Below are positions 1 to 11,100 of a stretch of 64,000 bases of DNA, piece by piece. Source of the DNA: Leishmania infantum JPCM5 (Eukaryota > Euglenozoa > Kinetoplastea > Trypanosomatida > Trypanosomatidae). Every line of letters begins with the position of its first letter. Positions within the stretch are counted from its first letter, which is position 1. The translations under genes and the position numbers were made by a program. A model generated the notes under the pieces. It searched no databases. It worked only from the letters and a program-made list of their open reading frames with translations, and had not been told where the DNA came from. The stretch covers positions 565,501-629,500 of the forward strand of contig NC_009416.2 of assembly GCF_000002875.2 (NCBI RefSeq), in the 5' to 3' direction.

Positions 1-1070
1 ACGATGGTGCCACCCGGTCGCACCGGCATCGGCTTTGGGAGCTGCTGTTGCGGCCCTGGAAGGGACTTGGGTCCGACAGAAACGTTCGCGTTCTGCGGAG
101 GGATCAGTGGCGCCGTGGTGCGCAACGTCGGAGCTGTCGGTGTCCCTCCCAGGTTCAAGTCTCCCATTGACTTGATCAGCGTGCTTGGCGGAGATTTCGC
201 TGGCAGCGATGGACTAAGGTGGCCAGGTAGCGCCTTGCTCACGGGATGGACGGGCCCTCCAACGGTGGGCGGACTCACAAGCACCTTTACACCGTTTGGC
301 AGAATGCGGAACACAGACGCGTTTGTGGGCGACACCGAGCGAGACGGAATCAGAGAAGGGCTCGTCGCTGAGTGTCTCGCCTCCTCTGGCGACACTGGCC
401 GCGATCCTGGAGGCGGTTGTCCACTAATCAGCTTCGCTCCTGGCGGCAGCATCTTCATTGGGGTCTTCGCAGCCATCCCCAGTGGGAGCGGAGGCGCGTT
501 ATCATGCGACAGCGATGGCGGCGTGCTGCTCAGCGGCGGCGACACCACGTGCATTGTGCCTGGTGGTGGAGAGCTGTACATGATCTTGAATCCCGGAGGC
601 GGCGCGCCGAGCATAGTTTTCGCGCCTGGTGGTGGCGAACCGACAATGATCTTAGCGCCTGGCGGTGGCTGCCCCATCATCTTCATTCCGGGGGTTGGTG
701 ACTGACTCCCACCAGGAGTTGGGGAGATGGAGCTGGGCCGAGAAAAGCTGGGCGATCCTTCGGTGCCCGTCATGACTTTTATGACGGCATTCGGCGGTGG
801 GCCCTTCACGATCTTGGCGCCGGGTGGCAGGACCCCCTTAACGGGCATCCCTGGCGGCATTGGACCTCCGGGCGCCGGCACCGACTTGGGCCCTACGACC
901 ATCCCCTCTGGTAGCGTCACCGACATGCCTGCATGCGTCACAGACATTTCCGGCGTCGCATTGCCGTCCCCGGACTCCTCGCTGGCTACCGCGCTCGCTG
1001 CCTTGCTGCTACGCTTGCGAATTTGCCGGGGATCCATGTGGCTAAAACTTTTTTTGATCCCCTTGAGCAT
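1..1070 (-). CDS. Pro-Pro-Gly repeat protein, C-terminus beyond left edge (partial)
   Basis: An open frame starts at the ATG at 1070-1068 and runs off the left edge, giving 356 visible codons without a stop. The start is supported by a pyrimidine tract ending in TAG at about 1119-1131, with this ATG the first one downstream. The N-terminus is basic (MLKGIKKSFSHMDPRQIRKR). After it comes a low-complexity region rich in Pro, Gly, Ser and Met with a degenerate unit of the type PPPGAKI(I/V)xGxP, seen at least six times (PPGAKIVKG, PPPGAKIIVG, PPPGAKTMLG, PPPGFKIMYS, PPGAKLISG, PPPGSRPVS). Several Ser-Pro sites follow (SRSVSPTN). No enzyme motif, signal peptide or membrane segment is visible. I do not recognise the family. 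The repeats suggest a disordered scaffold or a ligand for proline-binding domains, but this is inference. The opposite strand is also open here, an artefact of the GC-rich repeat. Confidence 0.8.
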   Translation of the reverse strand, partial: MLKGIKKSFSHMDPRQIRKRSSKAASAVASEESGDGNATPEMSVTHAGMSVTLPEGMVVGPKSVPAPGGPMPPGMPVKGVLPPGAKIVKGPPPNAVIKVMTGTEGSPSFSRPSSISPTPGGSQSPTPGMKMMGQPPPGAKIIVGSPPPGAKTMLGAPPPGFKIMYSSPPPGTMHVVSPPLSSTPPSLSHDNAPPLPLGMAAKTPMKMLPPGAKLISGQPPPGSRPVSPEEARHSATSPSLIPSRSVSPTNASVFRILPNGVKVLVSPPTVGGPVHPVSKALPGHLSPSLPAKSPPSTLIKSMGDLNLGGTPTAPTLRTTAPLIPPQNANVSVGPKSLPGPQQQLPKPMPVRPGGTI

Positions 1071-2530
1071 GGCTGCAGCGGATGCGGATAAGACAACAAA
1101 CGAAGCCAGTGGGCGCCTAGCAGAAGAAAGCCGTACCAACGGCGCCGGCTGTGGTGCGCGACAGATCGGTGGCGTGAGGAAGGAGTTGGGGGGGGAGGGG
1201 CGGAATATGCAGTGATGAACGCCGACAAATAGACAACAGCAAGAAAAGGAGAAGGGGGGACGTAGAAGGCAAGCGTGTAGCAGATGGCAACCCGAGCGCG
1301 GAGAAGAGAAGGGAACCAACACAGTTAGAATAATAGCAAGGGAAGGGCACACACACGCACGCCCGGGCACAACGAAAAGAGTAATGCTAAGGCTGAACTG
1401 CTGCTCCGTAGCCTTGCCGAAACGAACCGCACCGTCACCACGCCGTTGTCACCCCTGACAGGCACAGGGACGGCCAAGCAAACACGAGGGAGAACGACCG
1501 AGAGAGAGCGAGACTAAATCAAAAGAAACAGGCACGATGAGCGAGATGGGAGGACGAATACCACAAGGAAGATATATCGATCTCACGTTGCCTCTTTCAG
1601 CTCTGTGGCTCATGTGGGGTGCACCCGCTGCAGCAAGGAGATGAGAAGAACAGCTGCACGGATGAAGAGAGCACACGTCTGTGCAGGTGAATCTCTCTCT
1701 ATGTCTTGATGAGTGAGCACCGCCTACTTGTTTTCCTTTGTTTCGTGGGGTGAGGGGTAAGTCTTGCGGGAACCCACGTTTGCACCACAACAAAAAGAGA
1801 CACGAATTATGATGCGTTTCCTCCTGCGTTCGCTTGTGCCGCGGTTCACCGGTGGCGACTTGTTGTCGTTCTCTTTTGTGGTGCAGTGGAGAAGACCGTC
1901 GATGGGGAGGGGAGGGAGTGTGGGGGGAGGGGGGGGGGGCAATGTTTTTTTTTCGTAAGTGCACAAAGGGGGAGAACGCCACATCGAGTCTGTGAGCTAT
2001 ACGGCAACGCAAGAGAGCAAGAGCAACGCCGCCCTTTCTCACGTGCCGATGATTGGGTACCGTAATCCCAGCTTTGCGACACGCGATCATAAGAATGAAA
2101 GAGTGCGCCAAGAGCGGTGAGACACGAGGGCAGGAAGGGAGTGAGTGGGGGGGGGGGATGCAGCAAATATGCCCTGGGCTGCTACGTCACTGCCCCACCT
2201 ATGCAAGTGGCTCAGTGTCTGTGTTTATTATCGCGCTTGCTTGCAAGTCGACATCTCACGTGGCAGCCCAACGTCCAGCACGCCTTCCCACGAACAAACG
2301 CACCCACACGGACAATACGGAGGTGGCGGAACTCCCAAATAAAACCCTGCACGCCAACCTCTCCCCCAAATGCCCGAAGGAAGAGCCAACGGACCGCCGT
2401 GCCACGGAAAAGAGAGATCGCCATGTCCGTGGAGTAGCGGCGGCCCCGACCCACACAACTTCGCCAAAGTTTGAGCACACACGCACGTATACATATATGT
2501 ATGCATACATACCCGCTCGTGCATGTGCGC
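1071..2530. other. Intergenic region with long G/C runs
   Basis: No supportable gene. It holds the 5' UTR and acceptor of the Pro-Gly repeat gene at its left end and the 3' UTR of the 147-residue gene at its right end. The plus strand has long G runs at about 1896-1940 and 2140-2160 (C-rich pyrimidine tracts on the coding strand). Minus-strand frames such as 1449-2111 translate to low-complexity His/Pro/Ser/Cys-rich peptides and are judged spurious. Confidence 0.6.
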
Positions 2531-2974
2531 TCAACTGTCATATTCATCCGCCATGATGGGCTCCTCCTCGAACTCGCTAATCCCGTCAATGCGGGCCAAG
2601 TGCTCATTTAAAAGGAGTTGACTCGTCGACGCGGTCTTGGCCTGCGTGATGGTCTCTGCCATGCGCCCCATCGATGCGATGTGCTGCGTTAGCGGGGTCT
2701 GCCGCTGCACGGCGAAGGCGCGAGCGGACTCCGCCCACGCACAATGCTCTGTTAGGTGAGCAAGGTGGGTGTCGTTCAGGTTCTCATTCGCGGCCGCACC
2801 GACGAGAAGCGGCATCGCACGGCGACCATTAACGCGCATCATCTCCTCCTTCACAAACGCCAAATCGAGCTTCTCCTTTGTCACCTGCGTCGCCGCCCAG
2901 AGAGTGCCGTGGCTGCGCATCAGCTGGTGAAACATGGCTGTCTGTGCCAAGCGTTTTGCGTAGATATCGTTCAT
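2531..2974 (-). CDS. Hypothetical protein, 147 residues, acidic C-terminus
   Basis: The ATG at 2974 opens a 147-residue frame (MNDIYAKRLAQTAMFHQLMR...). The frame is open further upstream, but that part translates to low-complexity sequence over a (CA)n-rich leader, so I place the start at 2974. The protein looks mostly helical and contains no cysteine. It ends in an acidic segment (EFEEEPIMADEYDS). No signal peptide, transmembrane segment or catalytic motif is visible. Amphipathic stretches at about residues 30-50 and 95-130 could pack as helices or coiled coil. I do not recognise the family and offer no function. Composition and a clean frame make it a real gene rather than a chance frame. 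Confidence 0.65.
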   Translation of the reverse strand: MNDIYAKRLAQTAMFHQLMRSHGTLWAATQVTKEKLDLAFVKEEMMRVNGRRAMPLLVGAAANENLNDTHLAHLTEHCAWAESARAFAVQRQTPLTQHIASMGRMAETITQAKTASTSQLLLNEHLARIDGISEFEEEPIMADEYDS

Positions 2975-3795
2975 TGCTGCTGTCGCCTGTGTATGCGTGT
3001 GGGTATTGGGGGTGGCCTGACCTTGTGGGAATACAGATAACCTATGCGGCGGAAGGTGAGAAAAAGGAACGGGGGCAGAGAAACGTACAGCCCAGCCACC
3101 GAGAGGACATAAGAGACACCCAGAGAGATCCTCCGGCCGCTCCACGACAAGGAGCCGCCTACGACTGTCAAATTGCTGGCCTCTGTGTCGGCCGTAGCGT
3201 TCTGGCATCCAACGAGAGAACAACAAAAATAAGTGGATGGGGAGAGGGCCGAAGCAGGTGAAGAGATGCACAAGAAGGCGGCGGAGGCGGCGATGGGGAG
3301 AGACAAGTAAAGTTTGAGCGTGTGTGGCCGGTGAAAAGAAAGGCGCGTCGTGGAGCATCGGGTACTCATCCACACATACAACAGTCCTGCGGGACAACCC
3401 CGCAAAGCACCCTCAAGCGCTGCGGGTCTTTCCTTGTGTGTGCTTGTGTGCGGTGCTGCTTGACTGACTGCGGAGTCCCCCCGCACTCCCCCTCCCCTCT
3501 CCGCGTCGTCCTCCTCCCCCCCAAGTTTTGTGAGCTTGAGATGCGCTGCGAGAAGGAGACGCTGAGTATATCAGCAGCGGCACGCACAAGCGATTCCGTA
3601 CACGTGGGAAGGGGGCTGCGGTTCTCCAGAGGAGAGATCCACCGAGAGACATTGACGAGCGCCTCTAAGCACACATCGCTTCGTCTCTCGACAAAACAGA
3701 GTCCAGCCGATAGCCAGACCGCCAGGAAGAAAGTCGCCTCAGTGCGGGTCCGCCAGGACATGTCAGCTGCTGAAGCTCAATCGAAAACGCCGTCG
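2975..3795. other. Intergenic region
   Basis: Contains the leader of the 147-residue gene and the 3' region of the 161-residue gene. Pyrimidine-rich on the minus strand. Frames on either strand (for example 3322-3843 plus) are low complexity. Nothing else is supported. Confidence 0.5.
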
Positions 3796-4281
3796 TCACG
3801 CCTTGTGGTCGGCCTCGCACGACGATGCCGCCGATATGCCTAGGTTGTCAAGCTTCTCCAAGCCAACGTACGCGAAGCCAGCTTCGCGCAGCTCTTCCTC
3901 CGTCGCCTTTTCGTCCCTGGCGTAGTCTGGTACGGGCGACACCGTGGTCGTCGACGTTATCTTAATCGGGTCGTTCTTCATGTAGGCAAAAGAGCGCATC
4001 TCCCAGTAGAAGATCATCACAAAGAACAGGCTCGACACCTTGAAGAGCGACCAGCTCCAGTCCCGATTGTACCCAAAGACATCGAAAAACGGCACTCTTT
4101 CACGAGACTCGAAGCGCATGTCCTGCCAGTGTGGTTTTTCGGGGTCGATCTGGGCGAGGCCATCGCTGTCGTACAACCGCGCGTCTAGCATGTGCCGCCC
4201 CGTTGAGGCCGTGTCCACATACGGCTTTGGCGGGAGCGGCGTGCGCTTTTTACGCAGCATCAGGCGGCTCAGCCACTTCAT
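3796..4281 (-). CDS. Hypothetical single-pass membrane protein, 161 residues
   Basis: The ATG at 4281 follows an excellent splice acceptor: a T-rich tract ending in TTTGCAG, with AG at 4285-4284, leaving only CA before the ATG. The predicted 5' UTR beyond the spliced leader is therefore about 2 nt. The N-terminus is basic (MKWLSRLMLRKKR), compatible with mitochondrial targeting. A polar middle is followed by one hydrophobic segment at about residues 79-96 (LFKVSSLFFVMIFYWEMR). The C-terminal part is charged and acidic (RDEKATEEELREAG). The size and the single central membrane helix resemble accessory subunits of mitochondrial inner-membrane complexes, but I see no diagnostic motif, so that is only a guess. 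The frame is clean and neighbours have the same orientation. Confidence 0.75.
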   Translation of the reverse strand: MKWLSRLMLRKKRTPLPPKPYVDTASTGRHMLDARLYDSDGLAQIDPEKPHWQDMRFESRERVPFFDVFGYNRDWSWSLFKVSSLFFVMIFYWEMRSFAYMKNDPIKITSTTTVSPVPDYARDEKATEEELREAGFAYVGLEKLDNLGISAASSCEADHKA

Positions 4282-5136
4282 TGCTGCAAAGAAAACGAAA
4301 GATGTGCCAGACAGCTGCTGCAGAGTATCGAAAACACAAAATCAAAGGAGCGTGACGTAGAGCAATCGCAGAAGAAGAGAATCAAAAACTTCGACTAAGC
4401 AAGAAGGATGTTGCCAGGGGAAGGACACGCGATGGGCGCCGCAATAGGATGCAGCTCGCAGCACCACCGCACGAGCCGGCCGATGACGCGCTTGCCACAC
4501 AAATGGCGGGCTTCCAGAAACGGACACGAGCTTTCCAGTGTGGAGCGCCGCGCGTGAGGCGGCGACTTCGCCACAACAACCGCAAAAAAAAAGAGAGAGC
4601 GTCGGCAGGCATAAGAAATAAAGACTTCTTGTACCGGTCATGAGACAGCACACCCGCTAGTGAGCCACTAATCAGCAGCTGAGCACTCGGACGCTCGCCC
4701 CATCCACGTGCGCGGGTAGGGGAGCGTGTGCGCAAAAAAAAAACAGGAGATGGAACGGTATCTGCTACACGAAAGCAAAACCTCCACAACGAAGGGCTCC
4801 AGCGTTACCACTAGTCGGCACCTTCGTGGTTGGGTGTAGCCATTTTCCCTCGTCTTTATGTTTTTTTGTTTGTTTGTTTGTCGCGCGCTCCGCTGCGCTG
4901 CACTGCTTCCTTTTGTTGTGCTTCACATTTTCTGTGCGCGCTTTCGGATCATGAACGTGGTGGCAAGCCGAGGGAATCTCATACTTCGCTCCTCGTTGCC
5001 CTGTTATCGTTTGTCTAAACGGATAATGGCACTGCACGGATGTGGGTGCCGCTCTTCGCCGTTTCTAGTACCCGCATAAGACACCGGTCCCGCTCGACTA
5101 CGCGCCCCTCCAGCACGGCACGTCTCTGTGCGGCCC
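4282..5136. other. Intergenic region
   Basis: Spacer between the end of ATR transcription and the 161-residue gene. It has A runs on the plus strand at 4567-4578 and 4734-4742 (T runs on the coding strand), suitable as splice or polyadenylation signals. No gene is supported. Confidence 0.5.
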
Positions 5137-8100
5137 TCAAATCCACGCCATCCACCAAATATACATCTGCGAGAGGTTGTTCAGGTCGGAGGAGTGGTGA
5201 ATAAGCTTCGCCACCTGGCTCTCCACATTCAGCGACAGCGTATCACGCTGAGCGGGGACCGAGTACAGGTCGAGAAACCCATCAAGCCGACGTGCTACAC
5301 GCTCCATGAGCTGCTTCGGACCGTTCGACGAGTGTGAGCGACTGCTCTGCCGCCGCCACTCCATCAGTGGCTCGTGGAGAAGCGTCTCAATGATGGACAT
5401 GACGGCACTTTTGTTCTTCATCTCACACCTCAGTGCCACCTCGCACGTGGCCTGGAAAGGACCGTAGGCACCGAGCACACCCATCACGTCCGTCAGGTTC
5501 TGCGTGAGTCGGAAGCGCACCTGCTCCGGCACCTCCAGCTTCTCGCCCTTGTCGAACATGCACGCAAAGTCTACGTGCATCAGCTCGCCGCGCTCCATGT
5601 CAATCATCAAGTTCTCTGCGTGTCGGTCACCGAGTCCCACAATGTGGCCAGCGATGCTCCAGAGTGCTGTGGACTGCGTGAAAAGCGTGCGCGCCTCGTA
5701 CCAGCTCTGGTTGCTCGCAAACGTCCGGTCCAGCCACTGATGCATTACGGGAGGCGCCTCGGGCAAGATGTACTTGGTAAAAAGCTCCATCTTGCTCATC
5801 TTCTTCTCATCCACCAGGGCCATCCACTTCTTGACGGAGGAGATGTGCACGCCGGAGCGGTCCAATGCGTAGCACTCCATCGCCACCTTGGCCAGCGGTG
5901 TTGTATCGTTGAGCCACTCAATCACGGCGCAGTCGTCGCTGAGAGCGGTGATGGCGTAGCGGCGTAGCGAGAAGCGCTTCCGCTTCGCCTCCGGGTCGGA
6001 GAGGAAGAAGGAGTTCATGAGCGCCGCCACCTCCATCATACGGATGTCCTTGCGAGGCTCATCCTTCGCCTTGCACAGGAACGACATCTCGCGGCCGTCG
6101 TTTGTGTGCACCCAAATCCGCTTCGGCTTCTGCAGCGACCGCATGACGACCACGCGATCGTCGAAGTGGTCAAAGCACGGCGCCGTGGGAAATACGTCTT
6201 CGCTGGAGCTCGCGCGAATGTCCGGGGTCAAGTTCGACAGCACGGGCACGATAAACTTGGCCGTGGCCAGCATTGGGGTGATCTTCTGTACGGGGCTGAG
6301 CTGCGTGAGCCCCTTCTCTTTCGGAAAGAGGCTGGCAGAGCAGTTGCAGATGGTCAACAGAGTGTCGCAGAGGATTTTTGCGTGCCGCAACACCCGCTCG
6401 TTGCGAGGGTTGTCGGCGAAAGGTTTGATGATCTGCGTCTCCACCACTTCTTTGGGCCCCTCCTTGCTCAGCGCCATCGGGAGCACCAGCCAGAGGCACT
6501 GCTGCGGAAAGTGATCCATAAGGTGCAGCACGATGTCCGTCAAGACGTTGCGCACCGCTGTCACGGGATGACCGAGGCGGGAAAGAAGCTGCGGCAGTGC
6601 CGTCATCACGACAGCTGGAGGGATGACCGGCCGCACCGTGCTCAGCACGAACTCCCGAATTCGATTGTTCATCTCCCCCAGGACCGCCGAGGTAGTGCCG
6701 TCCAGCTTGCCAACAGTCGTGCCCATCAGGCCGCCAAGAAACACGGCGCTGTCGAGCCACAAGGTGAGCATGCGCGGCAGCGATACCGACGCTTTCTCGA
6801 CCCCGCGCAGTAGAGCCTCGCCGAAGTGGACGATGGCGCGTGTCGCACACCTTTGGATAGAGTCCACCATCTCCTTCTGGTGCTGCAGTGCCGCGTTATA
6901 CATGACCGCCGCCGACACATTCGCGGTGCTGCTCGATGTCGGTGACGTGGCCGCCGCTGTTAGCTGGGCTGCTGCGCCCTCGCTTGCGTTGCTGGCGAGG
7001 GTATGCAGATGATCGTAGAAGAGCGCCATTTGGTGATGAACCAGCTCCGACTTGCGGTCCAGCTCGCGCGCCTTCTCGTACTCGGCAAAGATATGCTCCG
7101 GCCGCTCCGAACCCGTCTCAATCAGCCAGTTCGTGAGCAATATCTGCAGCTGTGCGCGGGTGGTGGCGGGGATACGTGCATCAGCCACGCACTCGCGTGC
7201 GAACTCCATCGCTGGTGTCGGCGACTGGGTATCGTGCAACAGGTTCGCCACCAAGACGTAGTAGCTGGTCGCCGTCACGTGCTCCCGGCACTCGAAAGCC
7301 GCTTGGCGGGCCGCTGTCAGGGCTGCCTCGCCGAGACCGCCGTTGCGCAGCAGCTCGGACTGCTTCAGCCACGTCTCCGCCACCTTCTGCGGCATGTCTA
7401 GCTCGCGGTAGATGAGGCGATGAAGCGCAAGTAGCGGCTCGCGGGCTGCGATGGTGTCCTCTACGTAGGACTCCCGCCGTGACAAGAGGCTCGCAATTTC
7501 TTCCTTCACCGATGACGGCAGAAGCGGTGCAGCCAGTTTCATCATTGGCGCACTCGACTGGGACGCGTCGGAGCCGTCCCCGCAGCAGTGGTGACCGCTG
7601 CCGTTTGTGATGAAGGCTCTGGCGCACAGCTCCGACACGGCATCCACATCGCCGAGTGCATGCAAGAGCAGCGTGACAGTGTAGCCCTGCGCCGTCAGGT
7701 CTTCCTGGCACGGAGTTCGAACCAGAGGCACCACTTTGGCACGCTCCTTGTCGGTTACGCACCGTACAAAGGCAAGAGAGCCGTTTCCTGACAGGGCTCG
7801 CTGGAGATACGCGGCGGGCATGGCAAGGCTCACCGACCGACCCCCGTCAGACCCCACTGTAGGCATCCCCGAGTTCACCGGCGCAGTGGCCGCGCTAGCA
7901 GCCGTGCTCGACGGCAGCAGCGTGTCCCACTGGCCGAGTCGCCATGCCGCCTCGTTCGCGTACGCCTGCACGTGGTGGCGCAGCTGCGCAAAGTCGCTGA
8001 CCGCTGCTGCTCCTCCTGGTGCCTCACTCACCATCTGTGAAAAAGTCGACCTGCCTTTGAGCGCGGCACCTGACAAGCACTCCTTCGCCTCGAACCCTCG

Positions 8101-11100
8101 CACGTCACTGTCGGATACCGACGCGGAAGCTAGCAGGGAGGCTGCGTAGCGCGAGGTCATGTAGAGCTCCCCAAGTTCATTCATGCAGTGCAGCGCTGTC
8201 AGCTGGTGCTGCCCGCTGTGCGGGCGATGCTGCAAGACCAGTTCCGAGCTCCCCAGCGCGGACAGCCAGTCGCCGTTGTTCTCAAAGGAGAAGGCCGTGT
8301 CTTCCAACGAGAGTCCAGGCGAGGCGCGGTGAATGGAGCGGGAAGATTCGCGATCTTTTAGCGCCGCGAAAATGCGCTGCAGCGGCACCGCTGCTATGAC
8401 GGACGCCAGCCCAGGAATGCGGCGTTGACTCTCGACGCTGCGGAGGGCCCGAATGTGGCTGCCGATGCGGAGGGCAGCACGGCAACGTAGCGGCCACGGG
8501 ATACCGCGCAGGAAGTCGCCATACATCTCGGCAAGGCGGATGCACAGGCTCTCCGTCTGCTCTTGCGGCTCGAAGACACACGTGACGCGTCCGCGATTGC
8601 GCAGCAGCGTCCACCGCAGCTGCTCTACATCTTCGAGAAGACTGAGCACGGTGTGTGCGTGCTCGCGCGGCTCCTCCTGTGACAGGGTCTCAGGACTCGC
8701 CTCGTAGATGCTCTGCGACCGGAGTGACAAGACAGCGACGTTCGGCCCCCCGGCGGCGGCCTCGAGTACCGCTTTCACCTCGTGCTCGATGTACTGGACG
8801 TCCTCCACCTTGCCGGATTCCAGGATATGCACCACTAGGTACGGCAGTAAGTAGAGCACGAGAGAGGCATTCTTCTTGGCGACGTTCCGTAGTGGTTGCA
8901 CCATCTCCGCGAACCAGCCCTCGCAGGACATGACAAGATGGTTGAAGAAGGCAAAGAGCCAGCGCCGATACTCAAGCGACGGCGTGTACTCCGGCGAGCG
9001 GAGGCGCGTCTGCCAGTTCACTGTCAGCGAGTACCGCGTTGTCGTGAACCCGCCCAGGAGCTGCTTCACATGCGGCGTCAGGCGCATCCACCAGATATAA
9101 CGGTCCAGCTCGTCGACGTGCACGATATCCTCGCGGCGCAGCTCGACCCCCTTGTGCTGAAGACGCTCTTGCCGAGTCGAGGCACGAATCAGCTCCTGCA
9201 CCGCAAAGGCGATGCAATTGTGCAGCACCGGGTCTGCTGTGCTTGCGAACACCCGAGGGAAGTAGTCCCTCAGCAGTGTAAACGAGAACTTGCGCCAGTT
9301 CAGAACCGTCTCCGCGTCCAGGTAGAAGGACTGCGTCCACGTCATCCGGTTCCACGCGTCAAGAGCAGACGCCGAGGAGAGGGCCAATGAGCTTCGCCGC
9401 TCGTCATCGGCAGTCTTAGTGGCCCACCGCGCGCCTGTCGACGCTGCCGCATTCGGTGCAGCGACGGCTCCGAGAATGCTAATGCACCGCATGGCGTACA
9501 GGGCGCTGTCAGCGTCGGCCTCCGTGCATCGCAGCAGTGTCTGCAACACCTCTGGGTGGTCGGCGGCCGCGTGGGACAGCTGCCGGCGCGTTGCTTCATC
9601 TGCAGCGCAGAGGTACTGGTAGAGGGCGCGGACAAAGACGGTGCTCGACTGCAGCGAGCCAGATCGCATGACAGATGCAAACCCCAGGAGGAGAACGTGC
9701 GCGCTGTCTCGGCGACTCTCTTCCGATCGTTCCGCGGCCTCGGCGCAGCCGGAGTGTCGCGAGTGAAGGGTGGCACGCACCAGTTCGCTGAAGGTTCCGA
9801 GAACCACCTTGTACGAGTCCCAAAACTCTGCCGCCTCCGTGCGGGTGTACAGGTGGCGTAGGGCACAGAGCAAGAGTCCCTTCGACTCACTCTCGAGGGC
9901 AGCTTGCTGCTCGAGGCTCACGAGGCTCAGGACGATGGCGGCGGCCGACTCCGCGAGGTACTCGTCTGTGCAGGCGCAGATCAGCTCCCTCCACACAATG
10001 CACACCGATGGGAGCAGGCTGGGAAAGCGGGCACAGTGACCCAGTAGCGTCGGCAGCATCAGCGCGATCGGCGTCGTCTGCGGACCCATAAAACGAATAA
10101 AGGATGCCAAGCCAAGCAGCCATCGACGCCGCGTCCGAAGCGACACGGGTGGCGCGGCGCTTGCTTCCTCTTTGTCGGTCGCGTCGGCGCCCTCGCTGCG
10201 GCAAGCAACCGCAGGTTCGATGCGGATGGCCTTGTAGACGGCGTCCAGCACGGCAAACATATTCTTGCGTAGCTCCTCCGCCGCCACTGCACGCACCACC
10301 GGCTTTCGCAGCGAGTTCTCCACCGCGGAAGCTGTCTCGGCCGCCTCGCCCAGCGTCACCAACTGCTCCAGTGCCCGCTCGAAGACCGAAAACGCTATAC
10401 CGTCGAGTACCTCCTTGCTGGCCGACGCGTCACCTCCGTCACCCTCCGCGGCGTGCAGCTCGCCGGTGGTCGTGCGCTCTGGTGGTGACGTGCTTGCGTC
10501 TTCGACGCCCACTGCTTCCGCACCGTCGCCTCCTTCCGACCGGTCGCAGACGAAGAGTGAGTGCGCGGACCCTCCCACGACCGCAAGAGGGGCGTGCACA
10601 GCTGCTGCCCCGCTCAGGCAGCGTCGGTGATCTCGCCCACTGTGACACCTACGGTCGTACGCCAGCATCTGGGCATCCGCCTCGAGGGATACAATGTGAA
10701 ACGCAACAAAGTGGATCGTCGACCGCACCATCGACGGCACGTCCTGGATACTCTTCTTGGCGTAGCTCGCCGCCTCTGCAAGGTACAGCATTTGCTTCGC
10801 GGCCGGCTTGCCGCCGTACGCGTAGAGGGCGTACGCCAGCGCCCCTGCTGCGGCTCTCCAGTCAGCAATCTTTTCTTGGTCCATGAGGTGCTTCAGCTTC
10901 GCTCGTGTGACGCCGTCGCCCGGCACAACAGTGGACATCGTGGCTGTCGCCGCTACGGTTCCACCACCAGCTTGGTCCACACCTGCCGAGATGACATAGC
11001 GCCCCAGGACATCCAGTGACGATGTCAAGATGACCTTCATGTCGCGGTCTTCCTTGTCCACGATAGCCTTGAAAAAGGACGAAAACACAAATGGCCGTTC

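Noticed and set aside
4..705. Plus-strand open frame of 233 codons rich in Gly and Pro
   Set aside because: It is the antisense of the Pro-Pro-Gly repeat gene on the minus strand, whose frame has a proper start and splice acceptor; every other gene is on the minus strand.
1449..2111. Minus-strand open frame of 220 codons
   Set aside because: Low-complexity His/Pro/Ser/Cys translation over spacer DNA with homopolymer runs; no domain, no suitable ATG/acceptor pair.
6106..6813. Plus frames of 100-260 codons across the ATR gene
   Set aside because: Antisense shadows created by GC-rich codon use in a 9.6-kb gene.
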